39,233 nucleotides of DNA from Nemertoderma westbladi (GCA_032718475.1 JAUCBJ010002498.1:1-39233), one strand, 5' to 3'. Shown: positions 8,617 to 19,621, counted from the stretch's first letter. A program made the numbers and translations. Notes: a model not told the origin generated them from the letters alone.

Positions 8617-11600
8617 AGCCTTTTATATTTCTAGTTATACATTTATACTTAATAAAATGTCACCTTATATCTTTCTGGCTATAGGGCCTACTTAACGAAG
8701 TGTCACACCTACTTAACAAAGTGTCTCACTATATGTTTCTGGATATAGGGCCTACTTAACGAAGTGTCACGTTATCTATTTCTAGTTATACAGTTATACT
8801 TAATAAAATGTCACCTTATATCTTTCTGGGTATAGGGCCTACTTAACAAAGTGTCGCACTATATGTTTCAGGATATAGGGCCTACTTAACGAAGAGTCAC
8901 AATTATATATTTCTGGCTATAGGGCCTACTTAACAAAGTGTCAAAATATATGTTTCTGGAAATAGGGCCTACTTAACGAAGTGTCACCATATCTATTTCC
9001 AGTTATACATAATAAAATATCACCTTATATATTTCTGGATATAGGGCCTTGGCCTACTTAACAAAGTGTCGCACTATATGTTTCAGGATATAGGGCCTAC
9101 TTAACAAAGTGTCGCACTATATGTTTCAGGATATAGGGTCTACTTAACAAAGTGTCGCACTATATGTTTCAGGATATAGGGCCTACTTAACAAAGTGTCG
9201 CACTATATGTTTCAGGATATAGGGCCTACTTAACGAAGTGTCACATTATCTATTTCTAGTTATACAGTTATACTTAATAAAATGTCACCTTATATCTTTC
9301 TGGGTATAGGGCCTACTTAACAAAGTGTCGCACTATATGTTTCAGGATATAGGGCCTACTTAACAAAGTGTCGCACTATATGTTTCTGGCTATAGGCCTA
9401 CTTAACAAAGTGTCGCACTATTTGTTTCAGGATATAGGGCCTACTTAACGAAGAGTCACAATTATATATTTCTGGCTATAGGGCCTACTTAACAAAGTGT
9501 CGCACTATATGTTTCAGGATATAGGACCTACTTAACAAAGTGTCGCACTATATGTTTCAGGATATATGGCCTACTTAACAAAGTGTCACAATATATGTTT
9601 CTGGATATAGGGCCTACTTAACGAAGTGTCACCATTATCTATTTCTAGTTATACAGTTATACTTAATAAAATGTCACCTTATATCTTTCTGGATATAGGG
9701 CCTTGGCCTACTTAACAAAGTGTCGCACTATATGTTTCAGGATATAGGGCCTACTTAACGAAGAGTCACACTTATATGTTTCTGGATATAGGGCCTACTT
9801 AACAAAGTGTCAAAATATATGTTTCTGGAAATAGGGCCTACTTAACGAAGTGTCACCATATCTATTTCTAGTTATACATAATAAAATATCACCTTATATA
9901 TTTCTGGATATAGGGCCTTGGCCTACTTAACAAAGTGTCGCACTATATGTTTCAGGATATAGGGCCTACTTAACAAAGTGTCGCACTATATGTTTCAGGA
10001 TATAGGGCCTACTTAATGAAGTGTCACCATATCTATTTCTAGTTATACATAATAAAATATCACCTTATATATTTCTGGATATAGGGCCTTGGCCTACTTA
10101 ACAAAGTGTCGCACTATATGTTTCAGGATATAGGGCCTACTTAACAAAGTGTCGCACTATATGTTTCTGGAAATAGGGCCTACTTAACGAAGTGTCACCA
10201 TATCTATTTCTAGTTATACATAATAAAATATCACCTTATATATTTCTGGATATAGGGCCTTGGCCTACTTAACAAAGTGTCGCACTATATGTTTCAGGAT
10301 ATAGGGCCTACTTAACAAAGTGTCGCACTATATGTTTCAGGATATAGGGCCTACTTAACAAAGTGTCGCACTATATGTTTCAGGATATAGGGCCTACTTA
10401 ATGAAGTGTCACCATATCTATTTCTAGTTATACATAATAAAATATCACCTTATATATTTCTGGATATAGGGCCTTGGCCTACTTAACAAAGTGTCGCACT
10501 ATATGTTTCAGGATATAGGGCCTACTTAACAAAGTGTCGCACTATATGTTTCTGGAAATAGGGCCTACTTAACGAAGTGTCACCATATCTATTTCTAGTT
10601 ATACATAATAAAATATCACCTTATATATTTCTGGATATAGGGCCTTGGCCTACTTAACAAAGTGTCGCACTATATGTTTCAGGATATAGGGCCTACTTAA
10701 CAAAGTGTCGCACTATATGTTTCAGGAATATAGGACCTACTTAACGAAGTGTCACAATTATATATTTCTGGCTATAGGGCCTACTTAACAAAGTGTCGCA
10801 CTATATCTTTCTGGCTATAGGTCCTACTTAACGAAGTGTCACAATTATATATTTCTGGCTATAGGCCTACTTAACAAAGTGTCACAATATATGTTTTTGG
10901 ATATAGGGCCTACTTAACAAAGTGTCAAAATATATGTTTCTGGAAATAGGGCCTACTTAACGAAGTGTCACCATATCTATTTCTAGTTATACATAACTAA
11001 AATATCACCTTATATCTTTCTGGTTATAGGGCCTACTTAACAAAGTGTTGCACTATATGTTTCAGGATATAGGGCCTACTTAACAAAGTGTCGCACTATA
11101 TGTTTCAGGATATAGGTCCTACTTAACAAAGTGTCGCACTATATGTTTCAGGATATAGGGCCTACTTAACAAAGTGTCGCACTATATATTTCTGGATATA
11201 GGGCCTACTTAACAAAGTGTCGCACTATATGTTTCAGGATATAGGTCCTACTTAACAAAGTGTCGCACTATATGTTTCAGGATATAGGGCCTACTTAACA
11301 AAGTGTCGCACTATATGTTTCAGGATATAGGTCCTACTTAACAAAGTGTCACAATATATGTTTCTGGATATAGGGCCTACTTAAAGAAGTGTCACGTTAT
11401 CTATTTCTAGTTATACAGTTATACTTAATAAAATGTCACCTTATATCTTTCTGGCTATAGGGCCTACTTAACAAAGTGTTGCACTATATGTTTCAGGATA
11501 TAGGGCCTACTTAACAAAGTTTTGCACTATATGTTTCAGGATATAGGGCCTACTTAACAAAGTTTTGCACTATATGTTTCAGGATATATGGCCTACTTAA

Positions 11601-11866
11601 CAAAGTGTTGCACTATATGTTTCAGGATATATGGCCTACTTAACAAAGTATTGCACTATATGTTTCAGGATATAGGGCATACTTAACAAAGTGTTGCACT
11701 ATATGTTTCAGGATATAGGGCCTACTTAACAAAGTTTTGCACTATATGTTTCTGGATATATGGCCTACTTAACAAAGTGTTGCACTATATGTTTCAGGAT
11801 ATAGGGCCTACTTAACAAAGTGTTGCACTATATGTTTCAGGATATAGGGCCTACTTAACCCTCATC
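8617..11866 (+). repeat. 43-bp minisatellite with higher-order units (3.2 kb)
   Basis: The core unit is about 43 bp: GGGCCTACTTAACAAAGTGT then CGCACTATATGTTTCAGGAT. Variants alternate AACAAAGTG with AACGAAGTG, and GTTTCAGG with GTTTCTGG. A longer variant with CTATTTCTAGTTATAC and AATAAAATATCACC recurs every 172 or 215 bp (4 or 5 units) around 9,860-10,600, a higher-order pattern. Every core unit can fold through CTATAT-N8-ATATAG. From 11460 onward units share GTGTTGCAC or GTTTTGCAC, a local subfamily. No coding frame is maintained. Confidence 0.92.
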
Positions 11867-11992
11867 CAGGTTTCTGGTACTATTCCCAATTCTTCTGTTA
11901 GGGGATTGGGGAAATAATAATTTGTTCCTGGGCTAAAGCCCAGATTTTTACAAATTATAGTAAAACTAAAATTTTTTCGACCTACTTAATAA
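11867..11992. other. Spacer between two arrays
   Basis: Unique-looking sequence between the 43-bp and 68-bp arrays, including TCCTGGGCTAAAGCCCAGAT, which contains a short inverted repeat (CTGGGCT/AGCCCAG). No gene. Confidence 0.5.
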
Positions 11993-13097
11993 AGGGAAAG
12001 GAGCAGGTTACATGGGCGGGCATTTCTAACCAAAACAATAAACATTATTATTACAAATTGAGGGAAAGGAGCAGGTTACATAGGCGGGCATTTCTAAGCA
12101 AAACAATAAACATTATCATTACAAATTGAGGGAAAGGAGCAGGTTACATGGGCGGGCATTTCTAACCAAAACAATAAACGTTATCGTTACAAATTGAGGG
12201 AAAGGAGCAGGTTACATGGGCGGGCATTTCTAACCAAAACAATAAACGTTATCATTACAAATAGAGGGAAAGGAGCAGGTTACATGGGTGGGAATTTCTA
12301 ACCAAAACAATAAACATTATCATTACAAATTGAGGGAAAGGAGCAGGTTACATGGGTGGGCATTTCTAACCAAAACAATAAACGTTATCATTACAAATAG
12401 AGGGAAAGGAGCAGGTTACATGGGTGGGAATTTCTAACCAAAACAATAAACATTATCATTACAAATTGAGGGAAAGGAGCAGGTTACATAGGCGGGCATT
12501 TCTAACCAAAACAATGAACATTATTATTACAAATTGAGGGAAAGGAGCAGGTAACATGGGCGGGCTTTTCTAACCAAATCAATAAACATTATCAGTACAA
12601 ATTAAAGGACAGGAGCAGGTTACATTGGCGGGCATTTCTAACCAAAACAATAAACGTTATCATTACAAATTGAGGGAAAGGAGCAGGTTACATTGGCGGG
12701 CTTTTCTAACCAAAACAATAAACGTTATCATTACAAATAAAGGGACAGGAGCAGGTTACAAGGGCGGGCATTTCAAACCAAAACAATAAACATTTTCATT
12801 ACAAATTGAGGGAAAGGAGCATGTTACGTTGGCGGGCATTTCTAACCAAAACAATAAACGTTATCATTACACAAATAAAGGGACAGGAGCAGGTTACATT
12901 GGCGGGAATTTCTAACCAAAACAATAAACATTATCATTACAAAATGAGGGAAAGGAGCTGGTTACATGGGCGGGCTTTTCTAACCAAAACAATAAACATT
13001 ATTACAAATTAAGGGAAAGGAGCAGGATACATGGGCGGGCTTTTCTAACCAAAACAATAAACATTATTATTACAAATTGAGGGAAAGGAACAGGTTA
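11993..13097 (+). repeat. 68-bp minisatellite, array A (about 16 copies)
   Basis: The unit is GGGAAAGGAGCAGGTTACAT, GGGCGGGCATTTCTAACC, AAAACAATAAACATTATCA, TTACAAATTGA: 68 bp, checked between successive starts (12062, 12130). GGTTA and TAACC form inverted arms around the G-rich middle. A short frame near 12806-13012 is only repeat read-through. The same family occurs at 15335-17420 and 34437-34680. Confidence 0.92.
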
Positions 13098-14283
13098 CCT
13101 TGATCTACTACCTTAACCGGCTTCTTTCCAAAATTTATAATTTAGCATCGACACAAAATGGTAATTTGCCGATATAGGATTTACATCAAATTTCCCTCTC
13201 GTACTTACATATCATAATGAGCTAGACTGATAGCATATAAAAACCTTAGTCATCTATAACAACCTTAACGCATATTAAGTCCTACAAGTTTTAAATGTCG
13301 AATTTCGTACTGAAATTCTACCTATATTAAGGTTATCTACAATAATTTTTAGTGCCACCTTATAATGTTTTTGGTTATACTGGTCCGGAACTCAAATTAT
13401 TGTATCCTTACCGGTAGCTGAATTAAATCTTATAAACTATTAAACAATTATTATTAACAATAAACAATTAAACAATAATTATTATTATGCTCGAAAACTC
13501 TTATAGAGCGCTCGGGCTATCTTAAAGTTGGAGACAGGGGGGGAAACTGGGCGCAAATCCCTTACTGGCGAATTAATATCCCGTCTCAATGTTAAATTCC
13601 CAATTTAGGGAAAGACGCATGTTACAGTGGCAAGTTATTTTAACCAAAACAATAAACTAAACACTATAGAACAGGTTACAGTTTTATTTTTGAGAGTAAT
13701 TATCAGTTATTTGCGACCAACTTCCCCTGGAGAGGGATTAATTTTTATTGTGTCCAGTTTCATCCCCTATTTCTAAAATTGTAAATTTTAGTAAGATATT
13801 TATTATCGCTTGAAATATATGATACACAACATCTTGGCACGCTGCAGTACGCAGCAACCTTTTTTCAATAAGTTATTATTTAAAGAGGTGAGCCACTGAT
13901 GCAACTGACTGTTCTGTTTAAAAAATATACTAACACCCACCCACCACCCGTAATTAAACTTAAAATGAATTTGTATACCTGAGTTTTATTTTTTTGTGGT
14001 TCGGCCAGCCATTCCTGAATGGCTGGCTGAACAATAGGGAAATAATTAAATTAAAATAAAATAAAGTAGTGCCACGGGTGATAAAAAGTATTAGGTAGAA
14101 TGTTTGCAAAATTGTACTCCTTCGTGAAACTATCAACAACTAATATAAACTAGGTGGGTAATATTATTCAATAGTCCGAGTAAAAATCCCTGTAAACTTA
14201 ATATTTATTCGACAACATTGGATTTGAGTAACATCTACCAGCCATCACCAGCATTGGATGTGTGTGATAGGCTCTGATAGGAC
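13098..14283. other. Gene-free AT-rich region upstream of the OTU gene
   Basis: AT-rich with stops in all frames. It holds a single diverged 68-bp module (about 13607-13662, with ATGTTACAGTGGCAAG then TTTTAACCAAAACAATAAAC) and a long hairpin at 13999-14032. No gene is called. Confidence 0.45.
13999..14032. repeat. 34-nt near-perfect hairpin
   Basis: GTTCGGCCAGCCATTC, two bases, then GAATGGCTGGCTGAAC: 16-bp arms with one mismatch (a G-U pair if transcribed on plus). It is the GC-rich island of an AT-rich region, about 660 bp upstream of exon 1. Confidence 0.8.
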
Positions 14284-14297
14284 GTTGTCTTAGCAAC
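14284..14297. promoter_or_regulatory. RFX X-box-like palindrome
   Basis: GTTGTCTTAGCAAC matches the palindromic RFX-family site (GTTGYC-N2-RGCAAC) at every specified position. It is 401 bp upstream of the predicted start codon at 14698. Position and match suggest a promoter element; binding is inference. Confidence 0.5.
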
Positions 14298-14441
14298 GCA
14301 GGGCTGTAGGTGTGTTCATCTACCTGGGTTCCCTATACAGACTACAAGATAAGCCCAACCCAAGCCTTTAGTAGCCAAGGTAGATATTAGTAACATTCCT
14401 GGAAGTCAAACCGAGTCTCCCTGTCAACATGAAGAGACCAA

Positions 14442-14449
14442 CCAATCAG
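14442..14449 (+). promoter_or_regulatory. CCAAT box
   Basis: CCAATCAG is the classic NF-Y core and lies 249 bp upstream of the predicted start. A TATA-like TGTATAACATATATC follows at about 14498. A short site like this can occur by chance; the support is its location with the X-box. Confidence 0.35.
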
Positions 14450-14690
14450 ATCTTGCGGATTTTGAAATTTAGGCGGAATCTACCATCTCTTTGTCCTTGT
14501 ATAACATATATCTATACCAATATACTATAGATCAGTAGATGGACTCAATATCCGTTTAGACTGTGGATTGTTTAATATTAAGCGACTGGTATTACGCTGT
14601 ACTTAACTTAATATATGAATACAATTTAACGTTTTTCGTTTTGATATTATTATTAATTAATTTAATTTATACCGTAATTCATTAACTACT

Positions 14691-14705
14691 ATGGGTAATG
14701 GGTAA
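14691..14705 (+). promoter_or_regulatory. Minimal upstream frame overlapping the start codon
   Basis: ATGGGTAATGGGTAA is a four-codon frame in good context (A at -3, G at +4). It overlaps the chosen ATG at 14698, which also has good context (G at -3, G at +4). If the mRNA includes both, initiation at the first would end inside the gene's second to third codons and could lower translation. This is inference. Confidence 0.35.
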
Positions 14706-14812
14706 GGCAAAGAGACACCCAACCTGCAGTCTCTGTGGAGGAGAAGAACCTCCTCGGCACCACAGACGTAATAAATGTCCTCGATTGCTGGAAAGTCGGA
14801 ACCATGGCACCG
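14698..14812 (+). CDS. OTU gene, exon 1: CCHC-like zinc motif
   Basis: The proposed first coding exon begins at ATG 14698. The frame is closed upstream by TAA at 14683-14685. It encodes 38 residues plus one base, then a strong donor (CCG/GTAAGTGA). The product starts MGKAKRHPTCSLCGGEEPP and carries C10-X2-C13-X8-H22-X4-C27, a zinc-knuckle-like pattern with a longer middle loop than the usual CX2CX4HX4C, in a basic context (HHRRNK). A nucleic-acid or protein-binding role is inferred. Phase 1 at the donor joins exactly to either copy of exon 2 (G + AA gives Glu). It lies 20-25 kb from the last exon, so linkage rests on phase and strand agreement, not transcript data. Confidence 0.55.
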
Positions 14813-15334
14813 GTAAGTGAATTATACTTATCAACGTAGGCTTGTCTAATAGGCCTAATATTTTAATTCTTAATTATCTTGAAATTTAATAATGGTATGA
14901 GCCTACCATAGATTACCAATTTCTGAATTTGTTAATTATTTAATTGGGGTGTTTGTTTCAGTGTAACACACTTAACTGTTAGTGGTAAGTGTCCTATATG
15001 GAATACCGGTAGGCCTAATGACAAAATGCGCGTCACACAGGTTCATGTTAATTGAAAAGCGCGCCAGCAATGTCTTGCAATGCGATCCAACCGCCAGCCA
15101 ACCTGTTTTGGCCTTGACAAATAAATTTTGGAATAATTTGATTGATTGATACTGACTGATACTGTATTTTTCCTTATTTCATCATAAAATGCGATTGTTG
15201 AGCGTAGTGAGCAAGAAAATTTCACCGAAATATGATCATTTTAACTGGTACCATTTTAAGTATATTTTAAGTATTTTGAAATACATCAGTAACATATACA
15301 GTATACATACAATAAGCAGTCACTTTACCAAATC
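14813..15334 (+). other. Intron 1, left part
   Basis: Begins with GTAAGTGA. It includes the second copy of the dispersed repeat (about 14990-15115) and a GAGCGTAGTGAGC motif near 15199, related to GCGAGCGTAGCGAGC in the hAT element. No further exon was seen. Confidence 0.45.
14990..15115 (+). repeat. Dispersed repeat, copy 2
   Basis: Partner of 5716-5830: CCTATATGGAATACC, then GCGCGTCACACAGG, GCGCGCCAGC and GCGATCCAACCGCCAGCC in the same order and similar spacing. It is diverged, so this is an old dispersed family. Confidence 0.6.
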
Positions 15335-17420
15335 AGCGCAAGGAGCAGGTTACAGAGACGGGATTTTCTAACCAAAACAATAAACGATAACATTACCAAT
15401 CGAGATAAAGGAGCAGGTTACATAGGCGGGTTTTTCTAACCAAAACAATAAACAGTCACTTTACCAAATCAGGGAAAGGAGCAGGTTACAGATACGGGAT
15501 TTTCTAACCAAAACAATAAACGATCACTTAACTAATTGAGGGAAAGGAGCAGGTTACAGAGGCGGGATTTTCTAACCAAAACAATAAACAATCACTTAAC
15601 TAATTGAGGGAAAGGAGCAAATTATAGAGGCGGGATTTTCTAACCAAAACAATAAACGATTATTTAATTAATTGAGGGAAAGGGGCAGGTTACAGAGGCG
15701 GGATTTTCTAACCAAAACAATAAACGATCATTTAACTAATTGAAGGAAAGGAGCGGGTTACAGAGGCGGGATTTTCTAACCAAAACAATAAGCAGTCACT
15801 TTACTAAATCAGGGCAAGGAGCAGGTTACAGAGACGGGATTTTCTAACCAAAACAATAAACGATAACATTACCAATTGAGATAAAGGAGCAGGTTACATA
15901 GGCGGGTTTTTCTAACCAAAACAATAAACAGTCACTTTACCAAATTAGGGAAAGGAGTAGGTTACAGAGACGGGATTTTCTAACCAAAACAATAAACAAT
16001 CACTTAACTAATTGAGGGAAAGGAGCAGGTTACAGAGGCGGCAATTTCTAACCAAAACAATAAACGATCACTTAACTAATTGAGGGAAAGGAGCAGGTTA
16101 CAGAGGCGGGATTTTCTAACCAAAACAATAAACGATCATTTAATTAATTGAGGGAAAGGGGCAGGTTACAGAGGCGGGATTTTCTAACCAAAACAATAAA
16201 CAGTCACTTTACCAAATGAAGGAAAGGAGCACGTTACAGAGGCGGGCCTTTCTACCCAAAACAATAAACGATCATTTAACTAATTGAGGGAAAGGAGCGG
16301 GTTACAGAGGCGGGATTTTCTAACCAAAACAATAAGCAGTCACTTTACTAAATCAGGGCAAGGAGCAGGTTACAGAGACGGGATTTTTTAACCAAAACAA
16401 TAAACGTTAACATTACCAATTGAGATAAAGGAGCAGGTTACATAGGCGGGTTTTTCTAACCAAAACAATAAACAGTCACTTTACCAAATTAGGGAAAGGA
16501 GTAGGTTACAGAGACGTGATTTTCTAACAAAAACATTAAACGATCACTTCACTAATTGAGGGAAAGGAGCAGGTTACAGAGGCGGCAATTTCTAACCAAA
16601 ACAATAAACGATCACTTAACTAATTGAGGGAAAGGAGCAGGTTACAGAGGCGGGATTTTCTAACCAAAACAATAAACGATCATTTAACTAATTGAGGGAA
16701 AGGGGTAGGTTACAGAGGCGGAATTTTCTAACTAAAACAATAAACGATCACTTAACTAATTGAGGGAAAGGAGCAGGTTACAGAGGCGGGATTTTCTAAC
16801 CAAAACAATAAACGATCATTTAACTAATTGAAGGAAAGGGGCAGGTTACAGAGGCGGAATTTTCTAACCAAAACAATAAACGATCATTTAACTAATTGAG
16901 GGAAAGGGGCAGGTTACAGAGGCGGGATTTTCTAACCAAAACAATAAACAGTCACTTTACTAAATGAAGAAAAGGAGCAGGTTACAGATGCGGGCCTTTC
17001 TAACCAAAACAATAAACGGTCACTTTACCAAAGCAGGGAAAGGAGCAAGTTACAAAGACGGGTCTTTCTAACCAAAACAATAAACGATAATTTAACTAAT
17101 TGAGGAAAAGGGGCAGGTTACAGAGGCGGGATTTTCTAACCAAAACAATAAACAGTAATTTTACTAAATGTAGGAAAGTATCAGGTTACAGAGGCGGGCC
17201 TTTCTAACCAAAACAATAAACGGTAACTTTACCAAATCAGGGAAAGGAGCAGGTTACAGAGGCGGGATTTTCTAACCAAAACAATAAACAGTCACTTTAA
17301 TAAATGAAGGAAAGGAACAGGTTACAGAGGCGGGCCTTTCTAACCAAAACAATAAACGGTCACTTTACCAATTCAGGGAAAGGAGCAGGTTACAAAGGCG
17401 GGATTTTCTAACCAAAACAA
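15335..17420 (+). repeat. 68-bp minisatellite, array B (about 31 copies)
   Basis: The unit is GGGAAAGGAGCAGGTTACAG, AGGCGGGATTTTCTAACC, AAAACAATAAACGATCA, then TTTAACTAATTGA: 68 bp. It is clearly related to array A, the last third being the most changed. A marked variant set (GGGCAAGGAG, then GAGATAAAGG) recurs at about 15336, 15812 and 16356, offsets of 476 and 544 bp (7 and 8 units), showing duplication of multi-unit blocks. It lies in the first intron of the OTU gene. Confidence 0.92.
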
Positions 17421-18240
17421 GCGGTCAGCCGGTAGGCCTACCAGTACCGTATTTAAATGGTAGGCTACACAGTAGGCCTACACAGCAGTACCGGTGCCGG
17501 TACCGGTACTAAAATACCTAAAATACCTGCTTTATACCTACATCTGTACATGCAATACTACAAAATAGTGCTCTATATACTAATACCGGTACTGCAGTAC
17601 TGATAGCCTGAGAGAACAGCAGTAGAGAAACCGGAAGCATGGAACCTAACGGTAAATTTCTGGAGGACATAAAAAAGTAAAAAAAAAAATAATACCGGTA
17701 CTGATTAGCCTTAGAGAACAGCAGTAGAGAAACCGGTAGCATGGAACCTAACGGTAGATTTCTGGAGGACATAAAAAGTAAAAAAAAAGGACAAAAAAAG
17801 GATTTAAACGGACAATAAAAATTATTGCGATATAATAATACACTGCCTTCCATTCTTTATCACAATACAGTAATAACTTAAAAACAATCCATGTAAAACA
17901 ATCCTTTCAGCCTTTAGGCCTACCCAGTTACCAATTGGATCGCCAATGAAAAATATTGAATTTTTTACATTTTATATTTACACTTTTACAATTTACATAC
18001 TGGTAGGCATACTATGGTCTTTGCAAAGGAACACTGCTGCACTGTGGGGCGAGCCACGAAAGTAAGCGAGCTTATCGTACAGGTAGCACTATTTAAACCT
18101 CGTGTCTGTCTGTCTGTCGGTCAGTCGGTCTGTCTACTAATCTTTCAAAGCTAATTTTTCAGGAACTATATGTCCACTCTCTTAAACTGAAACTTAGTAG
18201 AACTGACCGATGTAAAAATTATAGAAAAGTTAGAGTATAT
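17421..18240 (+). other. Intron 1: palindrome-rich and duplicated DNA
   Basis: About 17425-17520 is dense in TAGGCCTA and TACCGGTA palindromes. A tandem duplication of about 105 bp spans about 17610-17785 (GAGAACAGCAGTAGAGAAAC and TTTCTGGAGGACATAAAA twice). GTCTGTCTGTCGGTCAGTCG follows near 18105. Frames on either strand are simple translations of these repeats, so no gene is called. Confidence 0.5.
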
Positions 18241-18251
18241 TGGTGTCTTCA

Positions 18252-18410
18252 ATTTCATGGTCCGCCTCTAGGGGGCGCATCACTTAGTCTAGGCTTAATA
18301 ACTTGAGAACCACTTCTTCAATCTCGATGAAACTTTCACAGAATGACCTATGGAATGTTCTTAATTCAATGAGGCAATTTCATGGTCTGCCGCTAGGCGG
18401 CGCTAAATAT
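18252..18410 (+). repeat. Duplicated motif resembling CTCF cores
   Basis: CAATTTCATGGTCCGCCTCT followed by AGGGGGCGC (18251-18278) recurs as CAATTTCATGGTCTGCCGCT followed by AGGCGGCGC (18375-18403). The cores CCTCTAGGGGGCGC and CCGCTAGGCGGCGC match the bilaterian CTCF core CCACTAGGGGGCGC at 13 and 12 of 14 positions. It may equally be part of a dispersed repeat. Confidence 0.4.
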
Positions 18411-18884
18411 ATCTAAATAGGAGATATGAGCATCAAAACTCTAATTTTTTTGCAACAAACATGTAGGAAGGCTTATGTAGTATTATGCCAAAAGCAACAA
18501 AGTTCTGCGGTTAACAGCCCTTTATGGCGCTGTGACTGGTAGTGTATTCTCCCGATCTTAATGGCCTATTTGTATAAAGTGGTCCGATCTCGCTCGACCT
18601 AGAACTATTAATTGTTGTATAAACTTGCATTGGACAAATTTACTGCAATAACAACCCCTTCCTATAATTGTTTAGGACACCGATAATCCAGATTATATTT
18701 GTCATAAAAAATATACTAAATTGCAATAGTCATACTATTTACATACTTTTGTGACATACAAGTATCAAATTACATTGCGCTGGTCTGAGTTGTTTGTAAC
18801 ACGAGAACGAGTGAGTGAGTGTAAATAATGAATGATACGAGGTTTGTAACATTGTGTTAGTTGTAGAGTACCTTGTAATAACTG
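18411..18884 (+). other. Intron 1, right part
   Basis: No exon is supported. A segment near 18778-18845 (CTGAGTTGTTTGTAACACGA, then GTGAGTGAGTGTAAATAA) recurs in the last intron at about 35330-35415 and 35722-35785. Confidence 0.4.
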
Positions 18885-19068
18885 TTACAATGGCATCATG
18901 TTATCCTAACCACAACAATAAACTATAGCCAATAAAACACCGACACTGTTTTATTTTCTTATATTAAGCTGCGTCATTTGTAGCTTTTCGTTTCTTTAAA
19001 ATAAATGTTTGTTTGTATTTTATCTTATCTAACTAATATAATTATTGTCTTTATTATTTCGAACATAG

Positions 19069-19167
19069 AATGTATGGAAAGTCAAGATAGTAATATCGCA
19101 GAGGCAGAACACATATCAAGGTCAACCCGTGACACTAACGATGCTACAATTCCTTCAGACAATCCAG
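19069..19167 (+). CDS. OTU gene, exon 2a
   Basis: A 99-bp exon in phase 1-1 (33 codons), bounded by TTATTTCGAACATAG and GTTAGATT. In the frame fixed by exon 1 it reads ECMESQDSNIAEAEHISRST and on to PSDNP, polar and acidic with no recognised fold. If exon 1 is not used, ATG at 19074 could start the protein in the same frame. Its last base joins the first two bases of either exon 2b or exon 3 without changing the frame. It is 94/99 identical to exon 2b. Confidence 0.55.
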
Positions 19168-19522
19168 GTTAGATTTCTTATATTAATTAATATACTATTG
19201 CTATACATGGGAGGGTGGGGGGGGGGGGGGGGGGGGTGAAGGGTTGATATATTGATGCAACTCCTAAGTAGGTAAATTATTATTATATCATCTCATAGAA
19301 TCAAAAATTTTAAATTTTAATTAAGAGAAAGTAGCAGGTTAAAGTGGCATATTATTATAACCAAAACAATAAACAGAGTCAATGACACACACCGACATTG
19401 TCAAATTTTTTATCGTATTGAACTGTGTCACTTTTAGCTTTTCGCTTCTTTAAAGTAAATTTTTGTTTGTATTTTATCTTATCTAACTAATATAATTATT
19501 GTCTTTATTATTTCGAACATAG

Positions 19523-19621
19523 AATGTATGGAAATTCAAGATAGTAATATCGCAGAGGCAGAACACATATCAAGACCAACCCGTGACACTAACGATGCCA
19601 CCATTCCTTCAGACAATCCAG
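19523..19621 (+). CDS. OTU gene, exon 2b (tandem copy)
   Basis: Same length, splice sites and phase as exon 2a, with five base differences. Two change residues (Ser to Ile, Ser to Pro) and three are silent. The flanking intron is about equally similar, so the duplication is recent. Inclusion of one or both copies keeps the frame, giving 995 or 1,028 residues. Mutually exclusive use is also possible. Confidence 0.5.

Noticed and set aside
12806-13012. Plus-strand frame in 68-bp array A
   Set aside because: It is read-through of 68-bp units; the unit length is not a multiple of three, so frames shift between units.
14429-14530. Short frame MKRPTNQILRILKF starting at 14429
   Set aside because: Only 33 codons, without a splice site or homology signal; the region is better read as promoter sequence containing the CCAAT box.
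17518-17853. 111-codon minus-strand frame
   Set aside because: It spans a tandem duplication and A-rich runs; the product is a duplicated Phe/Leu-rich simple sequence without coding character.
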